From Dolomedes plantarius (Eukaryota > Arthropoda > Arachnida > Araneae > Dolomedidae): a stretch of 64,000 bases of DNA. A model generated the notes under the pieces. It did not search any database. It was not told the origin of the DNA and saw only the letters and a program-made list of their open reading frames with translations. The stretch covers positions 43,375,893-43,439,892 of the forward strand of contig OU015492.1 of NCBI GenBank assembly GCA_907164885.2, in the 5' to 3' direction. Below, piece by piece: positions 1 to 10,640 of this stretch. A program made the translations under genes and the position numbers. Position 1 is the stretch's first letter. Each line of letters opens with the position of its first letter.

Positions 1-653
1 TCCTAAAATATTTTTGAAAGTATGTTTTGATTTTACTTTTAGCAGCTATAGATTGATTTCAGATATCTTTGAAATTTATTTCTAAAAATTAATAACACAA
101 TTGAATATCATTTTCATATATATATATATATATATATTTCTAAACGTATAATTTATCTTTGACCCTTAATATAATAGATTTATTAAAACAATCTGATCAT
201 TAAATACGTTGAACATGTTATCCGGAATAATATATAAAATGAAGCATCTAGATATAATTGCAAAACTGGAAAAAAAAACCAGAATTTAAAAGTTACGAAA
301 TCTTTAGCAAAAGAGTAAAATGGAGTAAATTTTGTTGAAGTCTTTTTAAGTTTCACAAATATTAGCTTAAAGTTCTTTCAAAAAACTTTTATAGTAATGT
401 TTTATTTCAGAATGTGCACCCAAATTTTTATAATGAAATTAATTTCCATTTTCATTTTTTGACCAAGTCTTCTTTTATATGATCGATTTGATCCCTAACT
501 TCCCTTACTCTCAACTGCATACTAGAAATAAATGGGATAATCCTAAAATAGTAAGAGTAGCTTTCATTCAGTAATAGAGGGCTGGTAGATAACTCTGTTA
601 TAGTTTCTGCGCATTTATATTAAGGTAACAATTAATTTCTGTTTTTCCGAATG
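1..653. other. AT-rich sequence, no gene seen
   Basis: AT-rich DNA with a short TA microsatellite at about 115-140. No open frame, RNA gene or element boundary could be supported here. Confidence 0.5.
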
Positions 654-900
654 CAGGGGCGGACCAATCAATCGCAGTGCCCGAGGCAAGTTTTAAAAAG
701 GGGGCATTTTCAACTTTTTGGAAAGACTAAGTAATGAACATATCTCTATTAGAAGCAGACTCCTCTTAGAATAATGATCATTTTGGAAAAAGCATGTTTT
801 AATTTAAAAAGTTTTTTATTTAAAAAAATATAAAAAATTAAAATTATAGAATATTATTTTTTTATTTCCAATGACCGAGAGTTGACAGAATAATAATAAA
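654..900 (+). mobile_element. hAT-like element end fragment
   Basis: The stretch starts with CAGGGGCGGACC, a typical hAT terminus. It then shares a diverged sequence (gaggcaagttttaaaa, followed by an AT-rich stretch) with an inverted copy at about 11990-12166. No partner terminus or target duplication was found nearby, so this is a truncated copy. The right limit is approximate. Family assignment rests on the terminus alone. Confidence 0.45.
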
Positions 901-1084
901 TAACACACACACAAAATAAGAGAAATAGAATAGAACTTGAACATAAAAAGTCATTTTCTCAGGTTATAGAATATTTAAAAAAGCAGAAAAAGTAAACAAT
1001 ATGAATGTAATTTGTTACGTAATAAAAATAACTACTAAATGATTCTTCCAGCCTTTATTGCAGCAAATTGCAACATTATAATTA

Positions 1085-2067
1085 TCGTAAGATAGGGTTA
1101 CTTTTTGTGACGGATTTTAAGTTTTTTCCATCAGTTTAAATCAGTTGCGATCAGTTTTAAAAGCAGTCCAAAACGAACAATTGAAAAACACTGGTACACC
1201 CTTTCCTTACGAAGTAATGTATTGTGCTAACCCGGATCTTTAATCACCATTGAGAAATTAAAGTTAAAATGTGTGACAAAGTTGTCCCATTCGGCGGGAC
1301 AACTTTGTGACATTTGTGTTTTCACCTTGAAATCCAAGAGGAATAATTACTTGACACAAAGTTAGACAGTAAAACGCTTATCAAAACCTTGATACACAAT
1401 TATATATACCTATTACAAATATTGGATAGCTTTATCTATATCTTTGACATCAAAGAGATCACGGGTACCCAGGGTAGCAATCAGTTCTTTGAGAAGATGA
1501 GGAAATTCGTCTTTCGGCACATTCTGCTCCTTCTGGTAGTTTTTTTTCCAGATAGTCAATACTTCTTTCTCTCCAGTGGTATTTTAGAGGACGAAAAAAT
1601 ACAACATTGAGCGGCTGGAAGAGGCAGATCGACTTTGTGGGTTATTTTGTGACAGTGTCAATGTGTCACAAAGTAACCCCGTCACCTATCGATATTTAGG
1701 TTATGTTCTCACATTTGTCGGAAATTTCAGTACACAAACGTTATATTGCTCCACAATCTAACTAACATATTGGCAATAAAAAATAATTACCTGTTGTAGT
1801 TGGTTGTACAAGGTGTCAGCCTTCAGCACACAAAGTTTCCGAAGTTTGAGTCAATAGCTTGACAACAGGTTTGAACAATACACTGGCCAGCGAAGACAAA
1901 TGGCGCGCAGAAGCTTCGGACACTGGCCACTAGGTATCACTGTATGGCGCTGTTCTTTGCGTCCCCGGTATCACGGGAGCGGCGCAAGATCCGAAAATAA
2001 GAAAAAATTACAGTGTGTCACAAAGTTACCCCTGCAGTCACAAAAGTAACCCCACCTCGTCTTACGG
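1085..2067. mobile_element. pogo-like DNA transposon remnant
   Basis: The ends form an imperfect terminal inverted repeat: TCGTAAGA...GGGTTACTTTTTGTGAC on the left and the complement of GTCACAAAAGTAACCCC...TCTTACGG on the right. TA dinucleotides flank both ends (1083-1084 and 2068-2069), as expected for the Tc1/mariner/pogo superfamily. The interior holds several further inverted copies of the GTCACAAAGTTACCCC-type motif, near 1270-1310, 1650-1680 and 2010-2030. A decayed DDE_1-type transposase fragment lies inside on the minus strand. Confidence 0.6.
1485..1645 (-). pseudogene. pogo/DDE_1 transposase fragment
   Basis: The minus-strand translation contains QPLNVVFFRPLKYHWR. This matches the conserved block around the third catalytic aspartate of pogo/CENP-B-like transposases (usual form QPLDVxxFRPLK), but the Asp is replaced by Asn here. 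The frame then shifts and later resembles the region after that block (EFPHLLKELIATLG). The N-terminal part and the first two catalytic residues are not recognisable. Dead remnant inside the TA-flanked element at 1085-2067. Confidence 0.5.
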
Positions 2068-2435
2068 TAATCGTTTTAGATACCATCTTTCCTATAGAAA
2101 TTATTGCTATATCATTCAATCGCTCTTCGGTTATTGTTGTTCGTAGATAACTCTCTAAAATTTTCAAATTAGAAAAACTGTTTGGAAAAAAGTTTGGAAA
2201 TATGCATTCAAAATATCTTTTTTGTGATATCAAATTCAGCAGTTTATAAAATATAATCAAAATAATCCCTTATATTTTCGTACTTTTTTGTGAATTTCGT
2301 CATACATCAGAATAAATTATTCACATTTTTTCGTTATTCGCTAAAATTTCGTATTTTTACTGTCGTATTTTGGAGACTTATTATTAAACGACTCATTCCT
2401 TTTATTACGGCGCATTAAATGAGACCTGTTCATTA

Positions 2436-2823
2436 GGGTGGAACGAAAAAACTTTTTTTTAATTTCAATATGCTCTAGTTTTCAAAAGTTGCCTTTTAAC
2501 AAAATAAAGACGGAAATTAAATATTAGCATGTTTTCAGTTGGCGCAAGAAGGGCAAACTTTTGGTTTTTATTAAATTTTTGACAAATTTCGCAATTATTT
2601 TGAAATTGAATACACTTGTAGCAAAATATGTAATTTAAACATTCCTTTTAGTCAGGAGACCTGCTAAACTGATTATATAATGCGTTTCACTTCATAAAAA
2701 TAGTACACATAAAGGAACTTAAGGACGAGGCACTTAAAAGACACTCGGACATCACGGTGGAACGAAAAATTTTTTTTCGGAATTTCAATATGCTCTAGTT
2801 TTCAAAAGTTGTCTTTTAAAATT
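2436..2823. repeat. Two direct copies of a ~70-bp repeat
   Basis: A block beginning GGTGGAACGAAAAA and containing aatatgctctagttttcaaa occurs at about 2436-2505 and again at 2755-2823. The copies lie in the same orientation, about 320 bp apart. They are on the 3' side of the unknown minus-strand ORF at 3295-4239 and may be subterminal repeats of the same element. Confidence 0.65.
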
Positions 2824-3294
2824 AAATTAAGAATAGAAAATTTTTTTGCTCTACTAAAAAATTCTCAAGTGCCGCAAAGGGCTTCAAAAATGGATGTTTT
2901 TATGAAAAAGTGATTATATTTGTATTTTTTGTTAATTTCTTTTATAGTATATTAAAATAATGTATATTTTCTGTAAATAAAATATTCAAAATATGATATT
3001 TTGACAGAAAACTTGCATATTCTAAGTATTTCTAATTTTTAGATGCCATAACAGAACAACTGATTTTGTAGAATTTTGCGATTTTCATCATATTAATTTT
3101 ACAGTAGCAGATTCTTATAATACACATTGGAATGAAAAAAAAACAATTTTTAATTGACGGACCTTAGTTAAAATAAACAAATCACACTTATTTAGAAAAA
3201 CATTAATGTAATGTCTATAAAGGCAAAACGTTATTTTGAAAAAAATATTCATGCTTTTCAAAAGTCCATAGTAATCACACATGGTTTCCATTTC

Positions 3295-4239
3295 TTATTT
3301 CACTGACACATTGAATTGTTTTATTGTTTCAAATTTTGGCATTATCTTTTGAGAATGTATTTTTGTTTTTATCAATGCATCTCTTGCAGAAGTACCACGA
3401 ACGGACAAGGATGACCCGGAAACTAATTTAACAATCCTTTCTACTACTTGTGTGTGACATGGAATGTTGTTGAAGTCAATAATTTGTTTCTCGTGATCAG
3501 ATTCTTTTGCTTCCTTTATAAACTGTTTTAGTTTGTCATCAGAAACATGCTTCGTCATAGGAGGTTCTGTTACTTTAACATCATTCCATTCAATCATATC
3601 AATATAATCCTTGGTATCAAAGTTTATACGTGGAACTAAATTCTTTCTGATGCCTCCTTCATTTTCCGCCTTTGCTTTTAGAATCCGGCGCAATCCAAGC
3701 TCTCTTACATGACTGCGATCGTCTAATATCATACAAAGGAGGAGATTTTCAGAAGCGGCAAAGTATGCATTTCTTTGAATGACAGGGTCAATTACATTTT
3801 TAAGAGTCTGATTGGGGTAACGTGAATAGCTTACAAGTTTCCACAAGTGCTTCGATCCACGGATACAAGATGGTTTCAGCTTTATGTTAAACCAAATTGG
3901 TGCATAAACTTTCAAAATGTACTCAGTCAGTATTCGGGGATTTTTTGCAGGACATTCTGTTCCCACATACAAGCGAAGTATTCGGTTTGCTAATGTAAGC
4001 AATCGTGAATGACAAAATTTTCCTGGTTTTCTCATGGACAAATCAGAAGAGCAATTTCCAACAGAGATTGCATTATACATTTCTAACAAATATTTTGGGT
4101 CCACACTTAAATCTTCCTTAATTTCTAGTAATGGAATGTTATTTTCAATAGGTGAAAATTCAATCACTGGAAGTTCATAGCAGTTTTCTAGTTGTTTACC
4201 TATTTCTCCTCCAAATTCATTTGGACTTTTAGTTTTCAT
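3295..4239 (-). CDS. Unidentified 314-codon ORF, probably element-encoded
   Basis: An uninterrupted frame of 314 codons on the minus strand. I do not recognise a family. The protein looks soluble: no signal peptide or transmembrane segment is visible. It is rich in Lys, Ile and Glu, with a Cys pair near residues 62-85 and a basic C-terminus ending SVK. The sequence just before the ATG reads tttcctag, a good splice acceptor, so this may be the last exon of a longer gene rather than a complete one. Its last 59 codons are duplicated in inverted orientation at 4291-4467 with the reading frame preserved. Being repeated and surrounded by transposons, it is most likely a transposon-encoded protein; a recently duplicated host exon is the alternative. 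Confidence 0.5.
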   Translation of the reverse strand: MKTKSPNEFGGEIGKQLENCYELPVIEFSPIENNIPLLEIKEDLSVDPKYLLEMYNAISVGNCSSDLSMRKPGKFCHSRLLTLANRILRLYVGTECPAKNPRILTEYILKVYAPIWFNIKLKPSCIRGSKHLWKLVSYSRYPNQTLKNVIDPVIQRNAYFAASENLLLCMILDDRSHVRELGLRRILKAKAENEGGIRKNLVPRINFDTKDYIDMIEWNDVKVTEPPMTKHVSDDKLKQFIKEAKESDHEKQIIDFNNIPCHTQVVERIVKLVSGSSLSVRGTSARDALIKTKIHSQKIMPKFETIKQFNVSVK

Positions 4240-4290
4240 CTAGGAAACAAAATAGGTGACGTAGGTGCAGTTCATTTAAATTATTGACTT

Positions 4291-4467
4291 AACAACATTC
4301 CATGTCACACACAAGTAGTAGAAAGGATTGTTAAATTAGTTACCTGGTCATCCTTGTTCGTTCGTGGGACTTCTGCAAGAGATGCATTGGTAAAAACAAA
4401 AATACATTCTCGAAAGATAATGCCAAAATTTGAAACAAAAAAACAATTCAATGTGTCAGTGAAATAA
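4291..4467 (+). pseudogene. Truncated inverted copy of the unknown ORF
   Basis: Plus-strand codons from NNIPCHTQVVERIVKLV to a TAA stop match the last 59 codons of the ORF at 3295-4239. There are a few substitutions, for example Ser-Gly to Thr-Trp after KLV, and Ile to Lys near the end, but no frameshift or stop. The match extends about 350 bp past the stop into shared 3' flank. There is no upstream continuation, so it is a 5'-truncated copy. Confidence 0.7.
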
Positions 4468-4867
4468 GTAATGGAAACCATGTGTGATTAATATGGACTT
4501 TAGAAAAACATGAATATTTTTTTCAAAATAACGTTTTGCCTTAATAGACATTACATTAATATTTTTCTAAATAAGTGTGATTTGTTTATTTTAAATAAGG
4601 TCCATCAATTAAAAATTGTTTTTCTTTCATTCCAATGTGTATTATAAGAATATGCTACTGTAAAATTAATATGATGAAAATCGCGAAATTCCACAAAATC
4701 AGTTGTTCTGTTATGGCATCTAAAAATTAGAAATACTTAGAATATGCAAGTCTTCTGTCAAAATATCATATTTTGAATATTTTATTTACAGAAAATATAC
4801 ATTATTTTAATATAGTATATGTACTTATATATACATACACACACATACACACACACACATATATATA

Positions 4868-5288
4868 TGTAGGACGGCGTCTAGGGGTAAGTAACTTTAC
4901 GGAAAGAATTATACGAAAGAAATAAACAGATTAATATCTAAACTAACATTTTATTTACTTTTAAACACATAAAGAAAAGACATCACGCTATTTACAATTT
5001 ACAAATTTACGAGGAAGGTAAATTAAGGTTTTACTACAGAGCATGGTTCACCTGTGAGATGGGGACTCCGAAATATCCCAATTCGTTTAGCGAATTCGAT
5101 AAAAACGCGACGCGGAAAAGGCACGACTTTACTCGTCCATGTCAGCGGGGGGTCTGCCAGTGAGCTCCTAATGCTCTCTCCGAAAAAGGTGACGTCACGC
5201 GCGCGCAAAGCTTTCCTATTGGATGCTTAAGCCCAACGGAATAAAATTCGTTCAGGTCGAAGTCTCCATCTCTCACAAATCAATTTTC

Positions 5289-5292
<4 letters not shown>
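4868..5292 (-). mobile_element. Solo LTR in a TA microsatellite
   Basis: A 425-bp block starts TGTAGGACGG and ends TTTTCTACA, giving TG...CA ends with a 5-bp terminal inverted repeat (TGTAG/CTACA). TATA flanks each side, but because the insertion lies in a TA tract the duplication is not informative. Read on the minus strand there is an AATAAA-containing stretch (gtaaataaaatg) towards the 3' end, so minus is the likely sense. It is GC-richer than its surroundings. No internal retrotransposon coding sequence is attached. Confidence 0.5.
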
Positions 5293-5324
<32 letters not shown>

Positions 5325-5393
5325 CATATATATTTATAACCATATATATATACATATATATACATATATATACATATATATACATATATATAC

Positions 5394-5443
<50 letters not shown>

Positions 5444-5462
5444 ATTTATATATATATGTGTG
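5290..5462. repeat. TA/TATACA microsatellite
   Basis: Long (TA)n and (TATACA)n tracts run into a short (TG)n. They produce spurious open frames of Tyr/Ile on both strands. Confidence 0.9.
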
Positions 5463-6770
5463 TGTGTGTGTGTATGTATTTCATTGTGCGCGAGAAAGAG
5501 ACAGACAGAGAGAATACAATGGGGTTGCTTTTTATTTTAGTCGTTCAATCCACTCATATTGCCATTTGGTGATTAGAAACTAAAAGGATAGAAAACGGAA
5601 ACAAAAACGGCTGTAACTGAACGCTGCAAGACCCTCTTCATTGTTTCCTCTGGGTTTTTTTTTTGTTGTTGTCTGTAATAGAAAAAAAGATTCCAGTTAT
5701 TATGCAATTTCCTCTCTTTTGTAAATCATTCAATGTCCACGACCTTAGGTTTTACGCTTGTGGAAACATTCAAGCAATCACATAAGAGATTAAGAAGATA
5801 TAGATTTCTTGGAAAGGAAATCGGGTTCTTTGAATCTTTCGCGATATAAGATTATATTTCAAGCCTATCAAATAAAAGGAACGGTGGTAAACGATTTTAT
5901 GAATGATAAAAGATCTTCTGAAAGCATCAAAATATTTCAGAGCTTAGTAAGTGAGGAATGATAAATGTTAAGTCCTAATGGTCGATGTCACAGACAATAA
6001 AATGTCTTATCCAAGTAACACGCCTTTGTTACACGATCTCGAAAGGTTATTTTTACCGGAATGCACTCAAGATAAAAGCAAACGTGCGAAAAGCAGCACA
6101 AAACTCACTGTTATATCTCATCGTTTTCCCTTGAATACCTACGGCCCCACTGAAAAAAAAAACTTCTTGACATTTTACTGAAAAAAGAAACTGCTGTTAG
6201 TATTGGTATTATTTTAAGTACCCTTATCTAGGGCTTTTACAGGCCTAAATGTAAGACAGAAAAGTAGACAGGCGCTTACAAATTGTTGATGCATCAGGCA
6301 GTCTCGGAAATGCCTGTTGTCTTCGAGTGGGTAGGCGTATAAGCAAGATAATCAGGATTGGAGGTGCCTGGGGGTTTGGCGGGTCTAAAGAGAAAATTAC
6401 TTCTTCAAATTAATCTGTTTACAATTTACCTTGCGAAAGAATATGCCTTTTGCGCATTATCAGGGCCAAAAATGTAAAAACTGATAGCATCACTGCACAA
6501 ATTTTTATTGAAATTGACTTCATCTTTTTGGGCTTATATTATGAGTGGTATAGGATCAAAACTAGCAATTTCTATCAGAACTTTTATTTTTTCGGAAAAA
6601 GGTCAGAGAACTATATCTTATGCATTTTTGAAGATGCAAATTTGAAATTACCTTTAGAAAAAAGGTAGTCTCTTCTAACGAAACTACCGCGGGTAATTAA
6701 CGTATGATTACTTATCGTCACTTACGTCTCTCTCTATATTTTTTTCCTTCCTTTTTTTACGCATTTTGGA
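5463..6770. other. No gene seen
   Basis: Mixed sequence with short unlinked open frames that have no recognisable motif. I could not delimit an element. Confidence 0.45.
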
Positions 6771-6890
6771 ACTTTTATGTTTGACTGTTTACTGCTACTG
6801 GGTTTGGCGCGCTGCCAAAATTATAACTCGCGACGCTGGACAATTTTTTTCTCTCCGCAGGACTGTTATTGAGGAACGTAATCCTACGTT
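6771..6890. repeat. Dispersed repeat family copy 1
   Basis: Contains ggtttggcgcgctgccaaaa, then tcgcgacgc and aatcctacgtta in order. The same order of blocks occurs at about 19735-19858. The family is unidentified, and no terminal repeats or duplications were found. Confidence 0.55.
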
Positions 6891-7350
6891 AAAAATCCGA
6901 CATTTCGAGTTAATAGTAAGCCATTTTCCAAAAATTTCACATAGCATGCACAGATAGTCATACCTATATTTAAATCATTTTAAACGATGGAAACTTATAA
7001 TACATTTACAAAAATACTTTAAAAACTTTAAAAACATTTTTTTTATCTTTTACTTGGGTAATTTATTAAAATACAGAAAGCACTATGATGTGAACATATT
7101 GATGTGAAGATCATCATTGATTTAATGATCCGTTACTTAATCAGAAAGCAATATTTCATGAAATTTTTACGTATCTTATCTGATAACGTTTTAATCTTAC
7201 TACGTATTTAATCTGGTAGCGTTCAAGGTTGGAAAACACAAAACTTAAAAATTCCCAAATTAAGAAAGTCTTCATTTGGTGTTAAGATAAAAATTTAATT
7301 TCTTCAATGTTTGCAGTAAATATCTTTCAGTAGAAAAGATAATCTATATA
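6891..7350. other. AT-rich flank, no gene seen
   Basis: AT-rich DNA up to the TA target of the Tc1-like element. Nothing recognisable. Confidence 0.45.
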
Positions 7351-9039
7351 CAGTGGCTCCCAAAAGTGTTCGTACACTTACGGTTTTCAATGAAATAGGG
7401 GTCTATCCATTAATTAAAATGAATATTTCAGAATGGGTATTTAATAATAAGATCTATAATCTATTTTTAACAAAACTACATGAAATATTTTGAAAACATA
7501 GCAAAACTTTATTTTTAAGTAGCCAGTAATCAAAAAGTAACAAAAAATTTATCTCACAAAAGTCATCGTACACTAAAATATTTTCGGATAAATTCATAAT
7601 TAAAATTATCGTCTGGCGCTTTATTTTTATTTTTGAATTGTGGTGGCATTTAAAATATTGTTTGGCTTTAATTTTTGCTTGCCTACTCCGTAATATTCTA
7701 TTTATTATTTAAAAATGGCTCGTAGTCGTAAAGAAACAACAAACAGCATTCGAAAATTGATTATTTTTCATCATAGTAGTGGTAAATCAGTTCGGAATAT
7801 TGCTAAATTACTTAATTTATCCCATTCTACTGTGCAGTATGTGATAAAACGCTTTAAAGAAGAAAATCGAATCGAAAACAAGGTAAGAAAAGGTCGTCCG
7901 GCAAAGTTAACAAAAAGTGATCCGAGATTTATAGTTAGAAAATTTGTGAAATATCCACGTTTGAGTGCTGTAAAATTTTCTGCAGAATTTAATGAAACAT
8001 TTTCTACTTCAATTTCACCTGAAACTGTTGGACGAGTTCTCAGAGCAGCTGGATTACATGGGCGTTCTGCCCGTAGAAAAATTTTTGTGAGTGAGAAAAA
8101 CAGAAAGCCTAGGCTTTCCTTCGCAATATCAATGATAAATAAGCCCCAAACGTATTGGAATAATGTCTTATTTGCCGATGAAAGCAAGTTTAACAATTTT
8201 GGTTCCGATGGGCGTATAATTGTATGGAGAAGAAAAAATGAGGAACTTAATCCCAAGAACTTAAGCTTCTTAAGCCGCCATGCTTAACAAGTAGGAACAG
8301 TTAAGCATGGCGGTGGAGTTGTCCTTGTGTGGGGGTGCATGTCAGCATCAGGACTAGGTAATTTGGTATTTATTGATGGCATAATGAATCATGCTGTTTA
8401 TATAAATATTTTAAGAGACAATTTAAAATTATCAGCCCAAAATTTGGGTATTGAAAACAACTTTGTTTTTTTATCAAGATAACAATCCTAAGCACACGGC
8501 TCTCAACGTTCGCTTATGGTGTCTCTATAATTGTCCACAAGTTTTGAAAACACCACCTCAATCGCCAGATTTAAACCCAATAGAACATATTTCGAGAGAA
8601 TAGGAGGTTCAAATACGAAAACACGACATTCACACGAAAAGCGAACTAAAAATAATTATGATGGAAGAATGGATGAACATTGATGCAGAAATTACAAAAG
8701 AACTAGTGTAATCAATTCCCAGACGTTTAAAAGCTGTTGTGGATGATAAAGGATATCCTATTAAATATCAATTTAACGAAAAATTAGAATATTTACCAAT
8801 ATGTAGAGATTTTTTACAAGTGTACGATGACTTTTTTGAGATAAAGTTTTTGTTACTTTTTGATTACTGGTTTCTTAAAAATAAAGTTTTACTATGTTTT
8901 TAAAATATTTCATGTAGTTTTGTTAAGAATAGATTATAGATCTTATTAATAAATATCTATTCTGAAATATTCATTTTAATTAATGGATAGACCCCTTTCA
9001 TTGAAAATCGTAGTGTACGAACACTTTTGGGAGCCACTG
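7351..9039 (+). mobile_element. Tc1-like element with long IR/DR-type ends
   Basis: A 1689-bp element flanked by TA on both sides (7349-7350 and 9040-9041). The termini are CAGTGGCTCCCAAAAGTGTT and its complement. The inverted similarity extends for about 225 bp (7351-7575 against 8813-9039). An inner repeat (gtcatcgtacact) lies near the inner edge of each arm and resembles the outermost cgtacact motif, which is the IR/DR organisation seen in some Tc1-like elements. Inside is a decayed DD34E transposase. Confidence 0.9.
7715..8776 (+). pseudogene. Tc1-like DD34E transposase, broken
   Basis: The first 190 codons are open. They include an N-terminal paired-like HTH (about residues 8-50), a GRPAKL AT-hook-like linker near 60, a second HTH region, and the first catalytic Asp in FADESKF. 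The frame breaks near 8250-8290, where extra palindromic sequence has been added. It resumes at TVKHGGG and VLVWGCMSASG. One extra T in a T run near 8467-8473 shifts the frame just before YQDNN, which holds the second Asp. SPDLNPIE supplies the Glu 34 residues later. In-frame stops follow, one after HISRE and one before SIPRR. Clearly inactive. Confidence 0.9.
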
Positions 9040-9473
9040 TATATATTTGTTTATTTTGGCATTAATTGCATATATTGACCGTTGTATTTAATTTGAATGT
9101 ACTCCGTAGCGAAGTGCGGGTTTTCAGATAGTATTCTATAAACCGTCTTGGACCCTTTATAAAGCCAAGTCTCCTGCGCTGAATCACCAGGAGTACGCAA
9201 ATTTTGCATAAAAAATATCGAAATTTCGCGGGAAAAAAAGAAAAAAAAAGCCCCCGAACTAGGTTTTTTTCACCCCTTTCCGTCTTCCAACACCATGAAC
9301 GTTGCACGAAACAGAGGCCGCAGGCACGCCATGAAATTAGAAATGAAAAATCTTAAAAGTATAGTTGTATGAGGAGTTATTTAATTGGATGATTGATGAT
9401 GTTTATAATCAATTATTTTTTTCCTTGCATAATATGTCGATCTTAAGGCATAGTACTCTGAACAATTTGTCTC
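9040..9473. other. No gene seen
   Basis: Region between the Tc1-like element and the hAT target site. The few short open frames have no recognisable motif. Confidence 0.4.
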
Positions 9474-9481
9474 CTTCCGCG

Positions 9482-10416
9482 TAGTGATGCGACATCGATA
9501 AGAAAACATCGATGTTTTGAAACATCGATATTCAATATTAAAACATCGATGCTAATAAAACATCGCCCAAAAACCATCGATGTTTTTAAACATCGATGTT
9601 TTAGAACATCCATTTTTTAAAACTGGTTTTGTAATCTCTAACATTAATGTTATTTCCGTTAGTCGTGGGGGGAGGGGTGATTTAATTTTACTCTCTGATT
9701 GGGCAGACATAAATGACAAAAACATGGTTGCTTTGGGATACATTGATGACTCAAAATTCTCGTTGTAAATACCGCCATGTTTTGCCTTCAAATGTCCAGA
9801 TAAATTCGTGGTATTGCCAGAAGTTTTAAGGAACTTAAGGCAAATATTGCATTTCTCCAATTTGTCAGAGGTTTTGTAAAAATGTTTCCAAACGGTACTT
9901 TTGGGAGGCATCTTACTAATAATATTAACGTCAACTTATATAAAACCAGAACGAAACAAAAACTTAAATGGATGCACTCGTGTATATACTATTTGTAAAA
10001 TAGTATATACACGATATATATCTGTCGTGGTATTTAGTATATATCCATGGGGGTATATACTAAACCCCCATGGAAGGTTCTGGAGTGTCAGGAACATTCC
10101 AAGCGCTCTGATTGGTTCATTGGTTGTTGATTGCCATTTGTCTGTTTGCTAAGGAATCATCCCCCCCCCTTTTGTATTAGTCCTTTTCATAATTCAGGCT
10201 TACATTTACTGAGTGTGAAAATTATGCTACGTGGTAAATTTTTTTTTATTACGGTACTTTTTCATTAAAAAAAAAACATCGAGAGAACGTAAAACATCGA
10301 GCACAAAACATCGATGTTAAAAAAACATCGGCTTCAATAAATCGATGTTTAAAACATCGATGTTTTTATCAAAACATCGATGTTTTGAAAACATCGACAT
10401 CGATGTCGCATCCCTA
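9482..10416 (-). mobile_element. hAT element with BED finger and 8-bp duplication
   Basis: A 935-bp element bounded by an exact 8-bp target duplication CTTCCGCG (9474-9481 and 10417-10424). Termini are TAGTGATGCGACATCGAT and, complemented, TAGGGATGCGACATCGAT. Both subterminal regions are packed with short palindromes around AACATCGATGTT: at least five copies near 9500-9610 and several near 10270-10400. Such clusters are plausible transposase binding sites. The coding capacity is a single BED-finger ORF. No hAT catalytic or dimerisation domain is present, so it is an internally deleted, non-autonomous copy. Confidence 0.9.
9552..9911 (-). CDS. BED-type zinc finger fragment of hAT transposase
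   Basis: A 119-codon frame. Residues 8-45 form a BED zinc finger: aromatic W8 and F11, C21-x2-C24, then H40-x4-H45 followed by Gly. This domain binds DNA at the N-terminus of many hAT transposases and ZBED proteins. After about residue 85 the frame runs into the element's own CATCGATG palindromes, which encode KTSMFKNIDG, and then stops; the C-terminal part is therefore not genuine transposase. It is a truncated N-terminal DNA-binding domain. It could still bind element ends if expressed, but there is no evidence for that. Confidence 0.75.
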   Translation of the reverse strand: MPPKSTVWKHFYKTSDKLEKCNICLKFLKTSGNTTNLSGHLKAKHGGIYNENFESSMYPKATMFLSFMSAQSESKIKSPLPPRLTEITLMLEITKPVLKNGCSKTSMFKNIDGFWAMFY

Positions 10417-10424
10417 CTTCCGCG

Positions 10425-10640
10425 TAGACCTCATCAGTCGTTTCTCCGGAAACATTCCAGTATCCTGGGAATTCGTTTTCCATACCCCTCCGTTTGCTTG
10501 GGCTTGGGGTTGATGCGAGAGAAATGGCAAAACAGGGCATTAGCGTGAATTGAGTTACCGTGGCCTTGGAATTTCTGCCTATATTGAGTAGGATACAATA
10601 ATAGAAAAGATTAATTTTTAGAAAAAAAATTTTAAAAATT
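10425..10640 (-). other. Possible retroelement pol remnant, split by the hAT
   Basis: Read on the minus strand, a block HGNSIHANAL resembles the end of the RNase H region in Ty3/gypsy-type pol proteins (usual form HANADALSR). The similarity across the hAT insertion site (the stretch just left of 9474) cannot be judged by eye. The assignment is weak. Confidence 0.2.

Larger units (their letters stand above)
2945..4818. repeat. Imperfect palindrome with ~530-bp arms
   Basis: The left arm (about 2945-3478) and right arm (about 4285-4818) are inverted copies of one another with scattered point differences and small indels. The spacer of about 800 bp carries the 5' three quarters of the ORF at 3295-4239. 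The arms contain the 3' end of that ORF plus its 3' flank, so the right arm looks like a 5'-truncated, inverted second copy of the same element. Such structures arise by inverted duplication or by head-on insertion of two copies. Confidence 0.8.

Noticed and set aside
5227..5409. Open frame of alternating Tyr/Ile in a TA repeat
   Set aside because: Produced by the microsatellite; the same happens at 20807-21044 on both strands.
7771..8256. 161-codon minus-strand frame
   Set aside because: Shadow of the Tc1-like transposase on the plus strand, which has clear HTH and catalytic motifs.
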